From Amphiura filiformis (taxonomy: Eukaryota; Echinodermata; Ophiuroidea; Amphilepidida; Amphiuridae), in NCBI RefSeq assembly GCF_039555335.1, contig NC_092628.1, forward strand, positions 65,675,292 through 65,739,291: a stretch of DNA of 64,000 bases, given 5' to 3'. The translations under genes and the position numbers were made by a program. Shown piece by piece: positions 1 to 11,536 of this stretch (the first letter of the stretch is position 1; each line of letters opens with the position of its first letter). The notes below the pieces were generated by a model that was not told where the DNA came from, did no database searches, and worked only from the letters and a program-made list of their open reading frames with translations.

Positions 1-44
1 TTTGTGTGAATCAAAGGTTGGTTCTTGTTTCAAAGTTCACTTAC

Positions 45-3000
45 CTGTGTAGTTTTTCCTGAGCCAGTTTCACCAACCAGTACCATAACTTTATACATAT
101 TGAGCATTTCTACAAATTTAGCTTTGTACTCCCACACAGGTAGAGTGCTACGCTTGGCTAGGATCTGGTGAAATCTGGGTGAATAGGGCATGCCTGTGAT
201 GATAAAACAGTGTTGTTTGTTATTAAAACATGCTAGCCCATTCAGTAATAATCTTCAAATGCTCCTACTCAGGACTTCAACATATACCCGATTGTATGAC
301 ATGGGACACATGACTTGAAGCCAAAATTGAAAATATACAATTAAAAATCTCTACAACAATATTCTAAAATTTGTACCAAAATGTAGGCCTAGATACTGTA
401 TTGGAAAATAATCATTACCGGTACTCAAGCATGAACAAGAATTATTTGACCAAGGGTGCTTAATTGCAGTTTGATGTCTTCAAATTCAACACTTATGCAG
501 CTAATATAGTCTGGTCCTGAAATCGGTGCAAATTTCAAGGCATTATTTTAGTTCAAAAATATTAGCAAATTCAAATGAAAGTGCTAGCAACGACAAAATT
601 GTAGCTTTGTTGAAATTGTGTAACAAAAGGCTGATTTGGTTCCTGCTATTCTGAAGGGACGTTATTCCAAATAGCAAAAGGGGCGTTATTCTGAATTGAG
701 CAAAACCTAAGTATAATCCTAGCCCTAAACCTAACCCATATCCCAACTCAAACCTTTGGAATAACGGCATGACCACATTTTGCCATACAATATGTTCCTG
801 AGTTTACTAGCTACACCATACCCTGCTGCATTTGCACCTGTTTCATTCCACATACCTGTGTAGGGGTTGATTTTAATAGGAGTCTGTTCAAACATATTGG
901 ATTTAGAGCTGCGATGTTTGTCACGGTCATAATCTCTGTCACGATCTAGGTCCCTATCTCGATCCCTGGAACAATGACAACAAATCCAGTTAAAATTTAC
1001 ATGTAAGTATTACAGAATTATGAATAAACAAGCAACCAACACAATGAAACAACATAAGGCCAAAAAAAAAAAAAATTGTTGTGTTGCCCTCCCAAGCCTA
1101 AAATCTGGTAGTACAGCCGGCGGATTTTTTTTTTTTTTTTACCAACTCAACCATTTGATACCTACTATTTCACAGTAACATGAGTGAAGAGAGGCATATG
1201 CATAATATTGGCTGTATTTTCTACCCAATGTTGAATACATACATACATACATACAAAAGTTATTTATAACGCAATTCGCCGCAAGGCAACATTGCGTTTA
1301 CAAATACATCAAAGCAGTAAAACAATATAAAGAAACAAAAGTTCAGAATAAATGAGTTTTTAACAGTTTCTTGAAAGTGTTTGTGGATGTTGCACCCCTG
1401 ATGTGCAGTGGCAGATTGTTCCAGGCTTTGGCAGCAGTAGCAGTGAATCTGCGTTCTCCCGCAACAGAGTTGTATCTATGAACTACCAGACGTGAAGGAT
1501 CATTTGAAGATCTGAGAGGGCAGCCGGGAACATAATAAGAGAACAATTGAGTTATGTAAGCTGGTGATTGGTCATTCAATGCCTTGTATACATAGAGCAG
1601 GATCTTGTAAGTTACTCTTTGTGCTATCGGAAGCCAGTGGAGTTTTGTGATTAAGGGTGCAGCTTCAGTCCAGCGACCTAAGGCATATATGACACATGCG
1701 GCTTTGTTCTGTAAGCGTTGCAAGCGAATCATATTCTTGGATGAAAGGTGAGTGAAAAGTGCATTGCAATAGTTTAAACGTGACAGGACCAGCGCACGGA
1801 CAACATGATGGCATGTGTCAGAATCAATATATTTTCGGATTCTCCAGATATTCCTGATGTGATAAAGGATCGAGCGACGAAGACTATCGATGTGAGAGGT
1901 GAGTGACATTGAACTATCGAAACTAGATGCCAAGATTTCTGATGACCGTGGAGGGTGTGATCTTCAATGAACCAATTTCAAGGGTAACGTCATTAAGCTG
2001 AAAATTTCTCATGTTGTAGATAGAGCCAGCAACAAAAAACTCAGTTTTTGCATCATTAAGCTTTAAATAATTCACAGTCATCCATTCTCTGATTTCAGAG
2101 ATGCAGCTTGAAATCTTGTCAAGAGTGTTAAGCACATCGCCAGGAATCCGAGGGTTGAAAGAAGCATATAACTGGCAGTCGTCAGCATAGATATGATAGT
2201 TGATACCATGTTTCTGGATGATCTCTCCAATGGGAACAGTATAAGCGGAGAAAAGCAATGGTCCTAGAACGGAGCCTTGTGGCACACCAAAATCCATTGA
2301 GATGGGGTCGGAGAGGTGACCATTGATGCTGACTTCAGAACTCCAACCTTTCAGATAAGATTGGGCCCATTCCAGTGCAGAACCGGTGATGGCGAAACGG
2401 TCCTGCAGACGATTTAGGAGAATTGTGTGATCAACAGTGTCAAATGCGGAGCTTAGATCTAATAGCACCACAAAGACAACTCTCCTAGAATCAATCTCAC
2501 TGAAGATATCGTCACTCACTTTGATTAAAGCACTTTCAGTGCTATGTTTGGGACGGTAAGCAGACTGGAATGGGTCTGAAAGCTTGTTATTGTTCATGTG
2601 ATCAACAAGCTGCGAAGCAGCGCAATTCTCAATCAGTTTTGCAGTAACAGTTAAATTACTGACAGGCCTACATGTATAGTTATTAAACTCGTCTTTGTCT
2701 AGGGATGGCTTCTTAAGCAGTGGTGTTACAATTGCTTTGTGAGCCGCCGTAGGGAAAACCCCTGTTTGTAAAGAGGCATTAACAATGCTTGTCAGAGCAG
2801 GTAAATTTAGCGCCCAAATAATGTTTCATGAGCCAGGTTGGCTGAGGATCGAGGATGCATGAGGCATTGGATGCCTTTGAGATAACATTGTGGACCTCTT
2901 CTTCAGTCATTTGGTGAAACTCGATTAGAGGTCTACAGAAAGGTGAGCAACTGTCAACGAACTTGGAAGCATCAATTTTGGTACTATTTGACTCAAGCTC

Positions 3001-6000
3001 ATCACAGATTTTACAGATCTTATTCCTGAAGAACTGAGCAAATTTGTTGCCCAAGTCTCTTGAGTCACCATGGGCAGGCAATGGCTTGGCCTGATTGTTG
3101 AGGAGGCTATTTACAGTGTGAAAAATGGTTTTTGCATTGGCATGACATAGTAGAGTTGGGCGACTATCACTTTTTTCCTAGTCGACTAGTCGGCAGCAAA
3201 TAGTCGCGACTACGACTATAGTCGCGACTATCTGTGATTAAAATTGGACTGAAAAATCGGGTGAAAGATTGGTGGCAATTTAGTATTTATAATGCATGAT
3301 TACAGGACCCGTGATTGCCGGCATCGCATCACAGTTTGCTACACAAACCAGCACTGTTTGCGATGCAAATATTTGACTGTAAAATGCTGTAATATAGGCC
3401 TAACTTTTCTGTTCAATTAAATTCACTTGCCACTTTCCAGCAACAGCACAAGAAACTTCATATAATTTCTCAAACCTTCAATATTCCAATAGCGATCTTC
3501 GTTCGTTTCCATGTTTTGCTGTGCATGAAAATATGTAAACATGCTGGTACGGCAGTGCATATTTTCCATGGTATGCTCATTGCTCATGAACGTGTTGCAT
3601 CGTGCATGTACGATTAACTTTCACCTCCGACCTACGTCACCTGACCTCATCTAGACTACTGCATTTGTCGCTACAGGGTGGCATTGCAACATTACGACTG
3701 TTTGTCAGCTAATTTGTTTATTTTCCTGTTGCTTTCTAAATATTCTGTTACCACAATAAGCATAGCTTTTTGAAATTTCGTGAAAAGTACTTCTAATCTA
3801 ATAATATTTTCCTAAATTTTCCCTTTTGGAAAACACTTCTCGGAAGTTCTCGCTGTTTCTTTCCAAAGTTGAAATAATCTCATACCTTCAGTAGTTGGTA
3901 CAAACACCCAACCTGGGTCTGTACATGCACGCTATGACGCTGCTACACCTGTTATCGCTGCATAAATTATAATCATAATGAGATGTTCGACAGTTCTAAG
4001 TAATTTGAGTTTTTTGACGGCTTTTATCTTGTGGGAAAGTAGTTCGACAACAAGTCAATAACACCAATTTAATGATGATTTATGGACATTATGATTACTT
4101 GTTGGTTAGTGTTACTATTGGTAAGACAATGACTAACATTTTTTCACATTTTTCGTAGTTTATATGTTAGTATTTGGTTGGTTTTGGTGCGAATAACTGG
4201 CACTTTTAAAGTAATTTTATAACACAAAAATATACTTGCATTCGTCGACTTTTGGTTTTCAATAGTCGTAGTCGCGACTATCAGTAATAGTCGCGACTAA
4301 CGACTATTGGCGACTTAGTCGCCCAACTCTATGACATAGCTTATCAGAATAGTGTGATTGTTTGGCTTCAACAATACATTTGGACACATTATTCCTGGCA
4401 GACGCATAGTTTTGGCGATCAGACTCAGTTCTAGACTTCCGCCATTTTCTTTCGGCCCTATGACGTTCTTGACGAGCAGAATGGATTGATTGATTATACC
4501 ATGGTTGCCTGTTCCTAATAGTCCGAGTACGCGTTTCAGCGGGAGCATGTTCATCCAAACAACCAGTTATGGTCGTGTTGTACCAACTGTAAAGATCATC
4601 AGGACTATTTACATCAGGAATGGGATTAAGATGGTCAGTCAAATATTTTATTGAAGTAAATATTTAAAAAATTAAGACCCTTCACAATTAATTCTTAGTT
4701 TACTATTTAAATATTTTAAAAAAGGCATGAGGTAACTTAATTATTAGTTATTTATTACTTATTATTTTCTTCATTTTGAAACAAGCCCAATATCAACATC
4801 CTGCATGGAACATTTTGGTACTGCAGATCATATTGCAATTATGGTTGATTTTATACATTGATAATAATATGTGTTATTTGTTTGTTCAGGATTCATGATC
4901 AAAGTAAGAAAGTAGCAAATTAATGTAACAAAAATGTCATTTAACAGAGAAAATGACAGATAAAAATCAAATAATTAAATATTTTGCAATTCTCAATTTT
5001 TGATGCGGGCGGGAAATAGGAAACTCAAAATCAATTGTGAAGGGCCTAACATCCATGTTGTTGGGATTCAATGAGTAAGTCCTACTATCCAATTAAAGTG
5101 CTGGCTTGGGACACAATCTTTTTAGTGAACTTCAGGGATCCGGAAATAGGCTTGGGGGTACATGTATGATAAAAAAAAAATTTGTTAAAAAAAAATTTTT
5201 TTTTAAAAAGAAACTCGGGCCCAGATTTTCATGATTTTGACCCGGCCGCGGAGGGCAACACAACATTTTTTTTTTTGGCCTAGTTGTATTACAAAGTAGT
5301 TTTCCTTAGTTTATCATATTACATGGTATAAAATGCTACTCAATCTATACTTCATAAAAAGGGCTGAAAAAAAAGCTTTGTATCAAAGTGAGCTGCTAAG
5401 TCAACTCAGGAGAGTGATCTGAGGAGCTCAATTTGAGCTCCTTGTTGAAACCAGGAGAGCAATAATGATCATTTTGATAGAGCTCCATGATTTTATAGAA
5501 ATGAAGGTCTGATGTTATTGGATACCGGTACCGGTACTGAGATACAGTGCACTGTATTGACATCTGTTCCACAAATAAGGAATATCACAGTAAATAATTT
5601 ATTATGTGTGCAGTTTGATCGCGAAATTAAATACTCGCGAAAATGTCGATCATCGCAAATTCACAAAATAAAGTACCCTCGAAATAAAAAAAAAAAAAAA
5701 CACAAAATTACAACTTTGGACGGGTTATTGGCAAAAGACATTATTGCCAAACAATATAGAATAGAACATTTGATGTCAACTTGTCAAAATATTGAAGAAA
5801 TATGCTCCCTAAACTTGTGGAGAGTAGGCAAAATAATTCCCATTCAAACGCATGGGAAACTGAAAAGTGCATAACACAGACTAATCTAACATGAATTTTA
5901 GTAAAACTGCATTTGAATACTATTTGATACTAGTTATCAAGTAGTGAAAGCCACTTCATGAAACATTACGCATAGTGCATTTTTGTAAAATTCTCTTGGT

Positions 6001-9000
6001 CGGGCTGACGTCACAAAGGGGAAATAGCCTTGTAAAACCAGTGTGCGCATGTTCAGTTCCCCTTCCCTCGAGCTGGTTGCTATGCGTGCACGCGCTTGTG
6101 CAAAGGGGACGAAGGGGACAATGTTCCCGGATGTCCGACCGAGTGAATGGCTCTTCATGCTCAAAAATGTAGCCATTGATATCATTTTGCTGGGACACAA
6201 AATTTGGGACATTCACTTCAGGCAAGCATGAAGCATACTTTTCCTCATAACATTGCCAAATGTAGGCCTACATATATGATTGACCCCTCATTTTGTTAAG
6301 TTAAATGATTCTCTTTTTAATGAAAGCAATTTTAGATGAATTTATTAAATTTCAAAATTTTATGAACATGTCTACTGCTGCTAGCAATGCTAGTGCTATC
6401 TGCTGTCACTGTCATGTATTGTATTTGTATTGTATTGTATTCGGGTAAATCCCGCCTATTTTCAGGCGCACCACTGAGTAAGCAGTGTACTTTTTAACAT
6501 CTATCTAAATCACCATTTCACAACATTACTATTAACACAACTAATCTACTACAGACACTGTATTCACAACTACTACTGCCCTGGGACCTAGGGAGGTGCA
6601 GGTAACAAGCCCGTGATGATCCCCCTACTCTTTTCGATAAGGCCTGCAACTTTTTACGTGCTCAGGTTTGACTCGTCTGACACACGGAACCGCCATTTTA
6701 CGTGACCATTCGAACCACGAGACACTGGGCACCCACCGTGTACACCTGCACATTCTACACGGTGGATGGGAACGAGGAGAAATATCACAATTATATTCTA
6801 CTAGACTGAAAGAGCTTATGATTATGATATTTCTGACCTATTGGAACTATTTAGAGTGAGCAACAAGGATCGGGCAGGATGGGGTTTCGAACCACGGACC
6901 CCTCGCTCAACTCTCCCGGTCCAGTAGACTGCTGCCCTAAGAAAACTATGTGGAAAAAAAGTGACGGATTTTGCAACAGGATTCCTGTGGCATAGAGCAT
7001 GCGCAGTTGTGTCCAAATTGACCTTTTGACCGAGTTTGTTGTTTTTAGAAGTTCAGAGCGCGATCTTGTCACAGCGGCGCGGTACAGCGACGCGGTACAC
7101 GGGCGCCGCTCGTACGTCGCGCCACGGCGCACAACCAAAGTCGCATTGAATAGTTTTCAGAAGTCCGTCATGATATTGGCTGTAAGATAATCAGTCGTCA
7201 CCACGAAGCATACACAGTACATGCGAAGTGTAGACGGCTGATTGGAATAAGTCTAATGGTCCAGCGCCTTAGACCACTAAAGTCTTATTCAGATTCCCTT
7301 TTACAAATTAAGCGTACATGCTAGCCGTCCAGCGCGTATTATTTGCACAAGGTCCAATGCACATGCTTGACGTCGCGCGTGTATACGCGATGGTTAAGCT
7401 GTCAAATGAAATCTGAATAAGACTTTAGGCCACCTCGCCCATGCTCATGTGCTGTGCATGAAAATATGTAAACATGCCGGTACGGCAGTGCATATTTTCC
7501 ATGGTATGCTCATTGCTCATGAACGTGTTGCATCGTGCATGTACGATTAACTTTCACCTCCGACCTACGTCACCTGACCTCATCTAGACTACTGCATTTG
7601 TCGCTACAGGGGTGGCATTGCAACATTACGACTGTTTGTCAGCTAATTTGTTTATTTTCCTGTTGCTTTCTAAATATTCTGTTACCACAATAAGCATAGC
7701 TTTTTGAAATTTCGTGAAAAGTACTTCTAATCTAATAATATTTTCCTAAATTTTCCCTTTCGGAAAACACTTCTCGGAAGTTCTCGCTGTTTCTTTCCAA
7801 AGTTGAAATAATCTCATACCTTCAGTAGTTGGTACAAACACCCAACCTGGGTCTGTACATGCACGCTATGACGCTGCTACACCTGTTATCGCTGCATAAA
7901 TTATAATCATAATGAGATGTTCGACAGTTCTAAGTAATTTGAGTTTATTAACGGCTTTTATCTTGTGGGAAAGTAGTTCGACAACAAGTCAATAACACCA
8001 ATTTAATGATGATTTATGGACATTATGATTACTTGTTGGTTAGTGTTACTATTGGTAAGACAATGACTAACATTTTTTCACATTTTTCGCAGTTTATATG
8101 TTAGTATTTGGTTGGTTTTGGTGCGAATAACTGGCACTTTTAAAGTAATTTTATAACACAAAAATATACTTGCATTAGTCGACTTTTGGTTTTCAATAGT
8201 CGTAGTCGCGACTATCAGTAATAGTCGCGACTAACGACTATTGGCGACTTAGTCGCCCAACTCTATGACATAGCTTATCAGAATAGTGTGATTGTTTGGC
8301 TTCAACAATACATTTGGACACATTATTCCTGGCAGACGATAGTTTTGGCGATCAGACTCAGTTCTAGACTTCCGCCATTTTCTTTCGGCCCTATGACGTT
8401 CTTGACGAGCAGAATGGTTTGATTGATTATACCATGGTTGCCTGTTCCTAATAGTCCGAGTACGCGTTTCAGCGGGAGCATGTTCATCCAAACAACCAGT
8501 TATGGTCGTGTTGTACCAACTGTAAAGATCATCAGGACTATTTACATCAGGAATGGGATTAAGATGGTCAGTCAAATATTTTATTGAAGTAAATATTTAA
8601 AAAATTAAGACCCTTCACAATTAATTCTTAGTTTACTATTTAAATATTTTAAAAAGGCATGAGGTAACTTAATTATTAGTTATTTATTACTTATTATTTT
8701 CTTCATTTTGAAACAAGCCCAATATCAACATCCTGCATGGAACATTTTGGTACTGCAGATCATATTGCAATTATGGTTGATTTTATACATTGATAATAAT
8801 ATGTGTTATTTGTTTGTTCAGGATTCATGATCAAAGTAAGAAAGTAGCAAATTAATGTAACAAAAATGTCATTTAACAGAGAAAATGACAGATAAAAATC
8901 AAATAATTAAATATTTTGCAATTCTCAATTTTTGATGCGGGCGGGAAATAGGAAACTCAAAATCAATTGTGAAGGGCCTAACATCCATGTTGTTGGGATT

Positions 9001-11536
9001 CAATGAGTAAGTCCTACTATCCAATTAAAGTGCTGGCTTGGGACACAATCTTTTTAGTGAACGTCAGGGATCCGGGAATAGGCTTGGGGGTACTTGTATG
9101 ATAAAAAAAAATTTGTTAAAAAAAAAATTTTTTTTTTTAAAAGAAACTCGGGCCCAGATTTTCATGATTTTGACCCGGCCGCGGAGGGCAACACAACATT
9201 TTTTTTTTTGGCCTAGTTGTATTACAAAGTACTTTTCCTTGGTTTATCATATTACATGGTATAAAATGCTACTCAATCTATACTTCATAAAAAGGGCTGA
9301 AAAAAAAGCTTTGTATCAAAGTGAGCTGCTAAGTCAACTCAGGAGAGTGATCTGAGGAGCTCAATTTGAGCTCCTTGTTGAAACCAGGAGAGCAATAATG
9401 ATCATTTTGATAGAGCTCCATGATTTTATAGAGATGAAGGTCTGATGTTATTGGATACCGGTACGGTACTGAGATACAGTGCACTGTATTGACATCTGTT
9501 CCACAAATAAGGAATATCACAGTAAATAATTTATTATGTGTGCAGTTTGATCGCGAAATTAAATACTCGCGAAAATGTCGATCATCGCAAATTCACAAAA
9601 TAAAGTACCCTCGAAATTAAAGTGTTCAAAAACACAAAATTACAACTTTGGACGGGTTATTGGCAAAAGACATTATTGCCAAACAATATAGAATAGAACA
9701 TTTGATGTCAACTTGTCAAAATATTGAAGAAATATGCTCCCTAAACTTGTGGAGAGTAGGCAAAATAATTCCCATTCAAACGCATGGGAAACTGAAAAGT
9801 GCATAACACAGACTAATCTACCATGAATTTTAGTAAAACTGCATTTGAATACTATTTGATACTAGTTATCAAGTAGTGAAAGCCACTTCATGAAACATTA
9901 CGCATAGTGCATTTTTGTAAAATTCTCTTGGTCGGGCTGACGTCACAAAGGGGAAATAGCCTTGTAAAACCAGTGTGCGCATGTTCAGTTCCCCTTCCCT
10001 CGAGCTGGTTGCTATGCGTGCACGCGCACGAAGGGGACAATGTTCCCGGATGTCCGACCGAGTGAATGGCTCTTCATGCTCAAAAATGTAGCCATTGATA
10101 TCATTTTGCTGGGACACAAAATTTGGGACATTCACTTCAGGCAAGCATGAAGCATACTTTTCCTCATAACATTGCCAAATGTAGGCCTACATATATGATT
10201 GACCCCTCATTTTTTAAGTTAAATGATTCTCTTTTTAATGAAAGCAATTTTAGATGAATTTATTAAATTTCAAAATTTTATGAACATGTCTACTGCTGCT
10301 AGCAATGCTAGTGCTATCTGCTGTCACTGTCATGTATTGTATTTGTATTGTATTGTATTCGGGTAACTCCCGCCTATTTTCAGGCGCACCACTGAGTAAG
10401 CAGTGTACTTTTTAACATCTATCTAAATCACCATTTCACAACATTACTATTAACACAACTAATCTACTACAGACACTGTATTCACAACTACTACTGCCCT
10501 GGGACCTAGGGAGGGTGCAGGTAACAAGCCCGGGGATGATCCCCCTACTTTTTTCGATAAGGCCTGCAACTTTTTACGTGCTCAGGTTTGACTCGCCTGA
10601 CACACGGAACCGCCATTTTACGTGACCATTCGAACCACGAGACGCTGGGCACCCACCGTGTACACCTGCACATTCTACACGGTGGATGGGAACGAGGAGA
10701 AATATCACAATTATATTCTACTAGACTGAAAGAGCTTATGATTATGATATTTCCGACCTATTGGAACTATTTAGAGTGAGCAACAAGGATCGGGCAGGAT
10801 GGGGTTTCGAACCACGGACCCCTCGCTCAACTCTCCCGGTCCAGTAGACTGCTGCCCTGAGAAAACTATGTGGAAAAAAAGTGACGGATTTTGCAACAGG
10901 ATTCCTGTGGCATAGAGCATGTGCAGTTGTGTCCAAATTGACCTTTGACCGAGTTTGTTGTTTTAGAAGTTCAGAGCGCGATCTTGTCACAGCGGCGCGG
11001 TACAGCGACGCGGTACACGGGCGCCGCTAGTCAGTCGCTCTACGGCGCACAACCAAAGTCGCATTGAATAGTTTTCAGAAGTCCGTCATGATATTGGCTG
11101 TAAGATAGTCAGTCGTCACTACGAAGCATACACAGTACATGCGAAGTGTAGACGGCTGATTGGAATAAGTCTAATGGTCCAGCGCCTTAGACCACTAAAG
11201 TCTTATTCAGATTCCCTTTTACAAATTAAGCTTACATGCTAGCCGTCCAGCGCGTATTATTTGCACAAGGTCCAATGCACATGCTTGACGTCGCGCGTGT
11301 ATACGCGATGGTTAAGCTGTCAAATGAAATCTGAATAAGACTTTAGGCCACCTCGCCCATGCTCATGTGCTGTACTGTACTTTTTATTAATAAGCTTAAA
11401 ACATTTACACAGATTCCATGATTTTCCATCAATTATGTACTCTAATCATTCAACTGTGTTAGCCTTACCTATCTGGATCATCTCTCCTTTTTGATTTTGA
11501 GAATGAATCGTCTATATCTAACCGGCGCTTGGACAT
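45..11536 (-). CDS. DHX15: DHX15 (PRP43-type DEAH-box RNA helicase), first three coding exons; 3' remainder outside window
   Basis: Exons on the minus strand are 11536-11469 (68 nt), 965-856 (110 nt) and 193-45 (149 nt). They join in phase into 109 codons with consensus GT/AG junctions. The predicted protein starts MSKRRLDIDD, continues with an Arg/Asp-alternating stretch DRDRDLDRDRDYDRDK, then INPYTGMPYSPRF, LPVWEYKAKF and the Walker A motif GETGSGKTTQ at residues 100-109. The MSKR start, RD-rich linker, INP(F/Y)T and LPVWEYK are diagnostic of DHX15 rather than DHX8, DHX16 or DHX38. Family knowledge: DHX15/Prp43 is an ATP-dependent helicase that releases the excised-intron lariat spliceosome and acts in ribosome biogenesis, driven by G-patch cofactors. 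Everything after motif I (RecA2, ratchet, OB fold) lies beyond the left edge. Intron 1 is 10.5 kb and packed with transposons. Confidence 0.93.
194..855. other. DHX15 intron 2
   Basis: No coding signal. Its donor is at 855-854 (GTATGT on the minus strand) and its acceptor CAG ends at 194. Positions ~650-775 hold a widespread-looking low-complexity repeat: GTTATTCC motifs in opposed orientation around degenerate CCTAAAC/CCTAACCC units. Confidence 0.75.
1232..1256. repeat. (ATAC)n microsatellite, probable retrotransposon tail
   Basis: Five to six ATAC units lie directly at the 3' end of the CR1-like element (minus orientation). This fits a simple-repeat tail made during target-primed reverse transcription. 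Confidence 0.6.
1240..4660 (-). mobile_element. CR1/L2-like non-LTR retrotransposon, 5'-truncated and degenerate
   Basis: Read on the minus strand. A linker segment (4642-4340) resembles the region between endonuclease and reverse transcriptase. After the hAT insertion come further linker (3081-2779), a reverse transcriptase domain (about 2597-1923) with LLDLSSAFDTVDH, GVPQGSVLGPLLF and the catalytic YADD box, and a C-terminal domain (1933-1343) with LHWLPIAQRVTYKI and LKTHLF. The last two parts overlap in different frames. The RNLGI...FDSSMS junction near 1925 is frameshifted, so the element is dead. No endonuclease domain is seen upstream of 4660, where in-frame stops appear. The 3' end is followed by a (TATG)n tail (ATACATAC repeats at about 1232-1256 on the plus strand), as expected for CR1/L2-type elements. 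Confidence 0.85.
3151..4331. mobile_element. Non-autonomous hAT transposon inserted in the CR1-like element
   Basis: The element is 1181 bp with perfect 16-bp terminal inverted repeats TAGAGTTGGGCGACTA. It is flanked by the 8-bp direct repeat TGACATAG (3143-3150 and 4332-4339), the hAT signature. Both subterminal zones carry several AGTCGCGACTA palindromes, which could be transposase-binding sites. There is no transposase ORF, so it depended on an autonomous relative. Confidence 0.9.
4675..5047. mobile_element. Probable MITE with ~29-bp imperfect inverted ends
   Basis: The left end reads AGACCCTTCACAATT and the right end is the complement of AGGCCCTTCACAATT; similarity continues further inward. 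The interior is AT-rich and non-coding. No clear target duplication was identified. It recurs in the tandem copy at about 8605-8978. Confidence 0.5.
5088..5285. repeat. Dispersed repeat with A/T homopolymers
   Basis: The sequence starting CTATCCAATTA, with a GCTGGCT...GGACACAATCTTTTTAG core followed by long A/T runs and GGAGGGCAACACAAC, recurs at 9017-9215. Its core recurs inside the hAT element at 16532-16788, and its end recurs inverted near 1060-1095. Confidence 0.55.
6415..6937 (-). mobile_element. SINE-like retroposon with tRNA-like head and (AATAC)n tail
   Basis: On the minus strand the head (6937-6872) begins GGGCAGC and ends CTGCCC, which can pair as an acceptor-like stem. It contains the polymerase III B-box match GGTTCGAAACC. 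The 3' end at low coordinates is a run of AATAC/ATACA units, a typical SINE tail. The body has no ORF. The head is only 66 nt and lacks a clear A box, so it is a derived retroposon rather than a tRNA gene. Confidence 0.55.
7278..7427. mobile_element. 150-bp MITE with TA-bounded inverted repeats
   Basis: The ends are TAAAGTCTTATTCAGATT and its inverse complement, 18 bp, starting and ending in TA as in Tc1/mariner-type MITEs. The same element occurs at 11196-11345 and, diverged, at 41106-41279 in FAM184 intron 1. Confidence 0.7.
8266..8590 (-). pseudogene. Duplicated fragment of the CR1-like retrotransposon linker region
   Basis: This is the second copy of the segment at 4332-4660. It encodes the same DHLNPIPDVNSPDDLYSW stretch but loses frame near 8339 through a one-base deletion. 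It has no reverse transcriptase domain of its own; it arose by tandem duplication, not retrotransposition. Confidence 0.8.
10333..10857 (-). mobile_element. SINE-like retroposon, second copy by tandem duplication
   Basis: Same element as at 6415-6937, carried in the second copy of the 3.9-kb duplication, with tRNA-like head near 10857-10792 and (AATAC)n tail near 10333. Confidence 0.55.
11196..11345. mobile_element. 150-bp TA-bounded MITE, duplicated copy
   Basis: Second copy of the 7278-7427 element within the tandem duplication, same TIRs and length. Confidence 0.7.
11469..11536 (-). CDS. DHX15: DHX15 coding exon 1 with the initiator ATG
   Basis: The ATG is at 11536-11534 in the context TTTCAAAATGTCC. 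The exon encodes MSKRRLDIDDSFSKSKRRDD plus two residues and two bases (AG), then the donor GTAAGG (11468 downward). The dangling AG is completed by the G opening exon 2 at 965, giving Arg and leading straight into the RD repeat. Upstream sequence is open in frame to about 11716, but the human-like MSKR start makes that 5' UTR. The transcription start is not visible. Confidence 0.88.

Larger units (their letters stand above)
3517..7449. repeat. Tandem segmental duplication, copy 1
   Basis: This 3933-bp segment is followed directly by a near-identical head-to-tail copy (7450-11367). Both copies hold the right part of the hAT element, the CR1 5' fragment, the TIR element, the SINE and the MITE. 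The hexamer TGCTGT lies at 3517-3522, 7450-7455 and 11368-11373, i.e. at the start, junction and end. Confidence 0.92.
7450..11367. repeat. Tandem segmental duplication, copy 2
   Basis: This 3918-bp copy matches 3517-7449 over its whole length by eye. Differences include a 1-nt deletion near 8339 that frameshifts the CR1 fragment, a 12-nt deletion near 10027, and a 15-nt block at 9618-9632 that is pure A in copy 1. It contains a truncated hAT (7450-8265, right TIR and TSD kept) and a second CR1 linker fragment (8266-~8590). Confidence 0.92.
966..11468. other. DHX15 intron 1 (10.5 kb), transposon-filled
   Basis: The exon phases on either side match, so this is one intron on the minus strand. 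Contents by position: low-complexity repeat (1040-1160), CR1-like retrotransposon (~1240-4660), hAT insertion (3151-4331), TIR element (4675-5047), repeat family (5088-5285), SINE (6415-6937), MITE (7278-7427), then a tandem second copy of 3517-7449 at 7450-11367. Unassigned AT-rich sequence fills 5290-6410. Confidence 0.85.

Noticed and set aside
6872..6937. Functional tRNA gene on the minus strand
   Set aside because: Only 66 nt, no proper A box or anticodon arm, and attached to a SINE body with an (AATAC)n tail.
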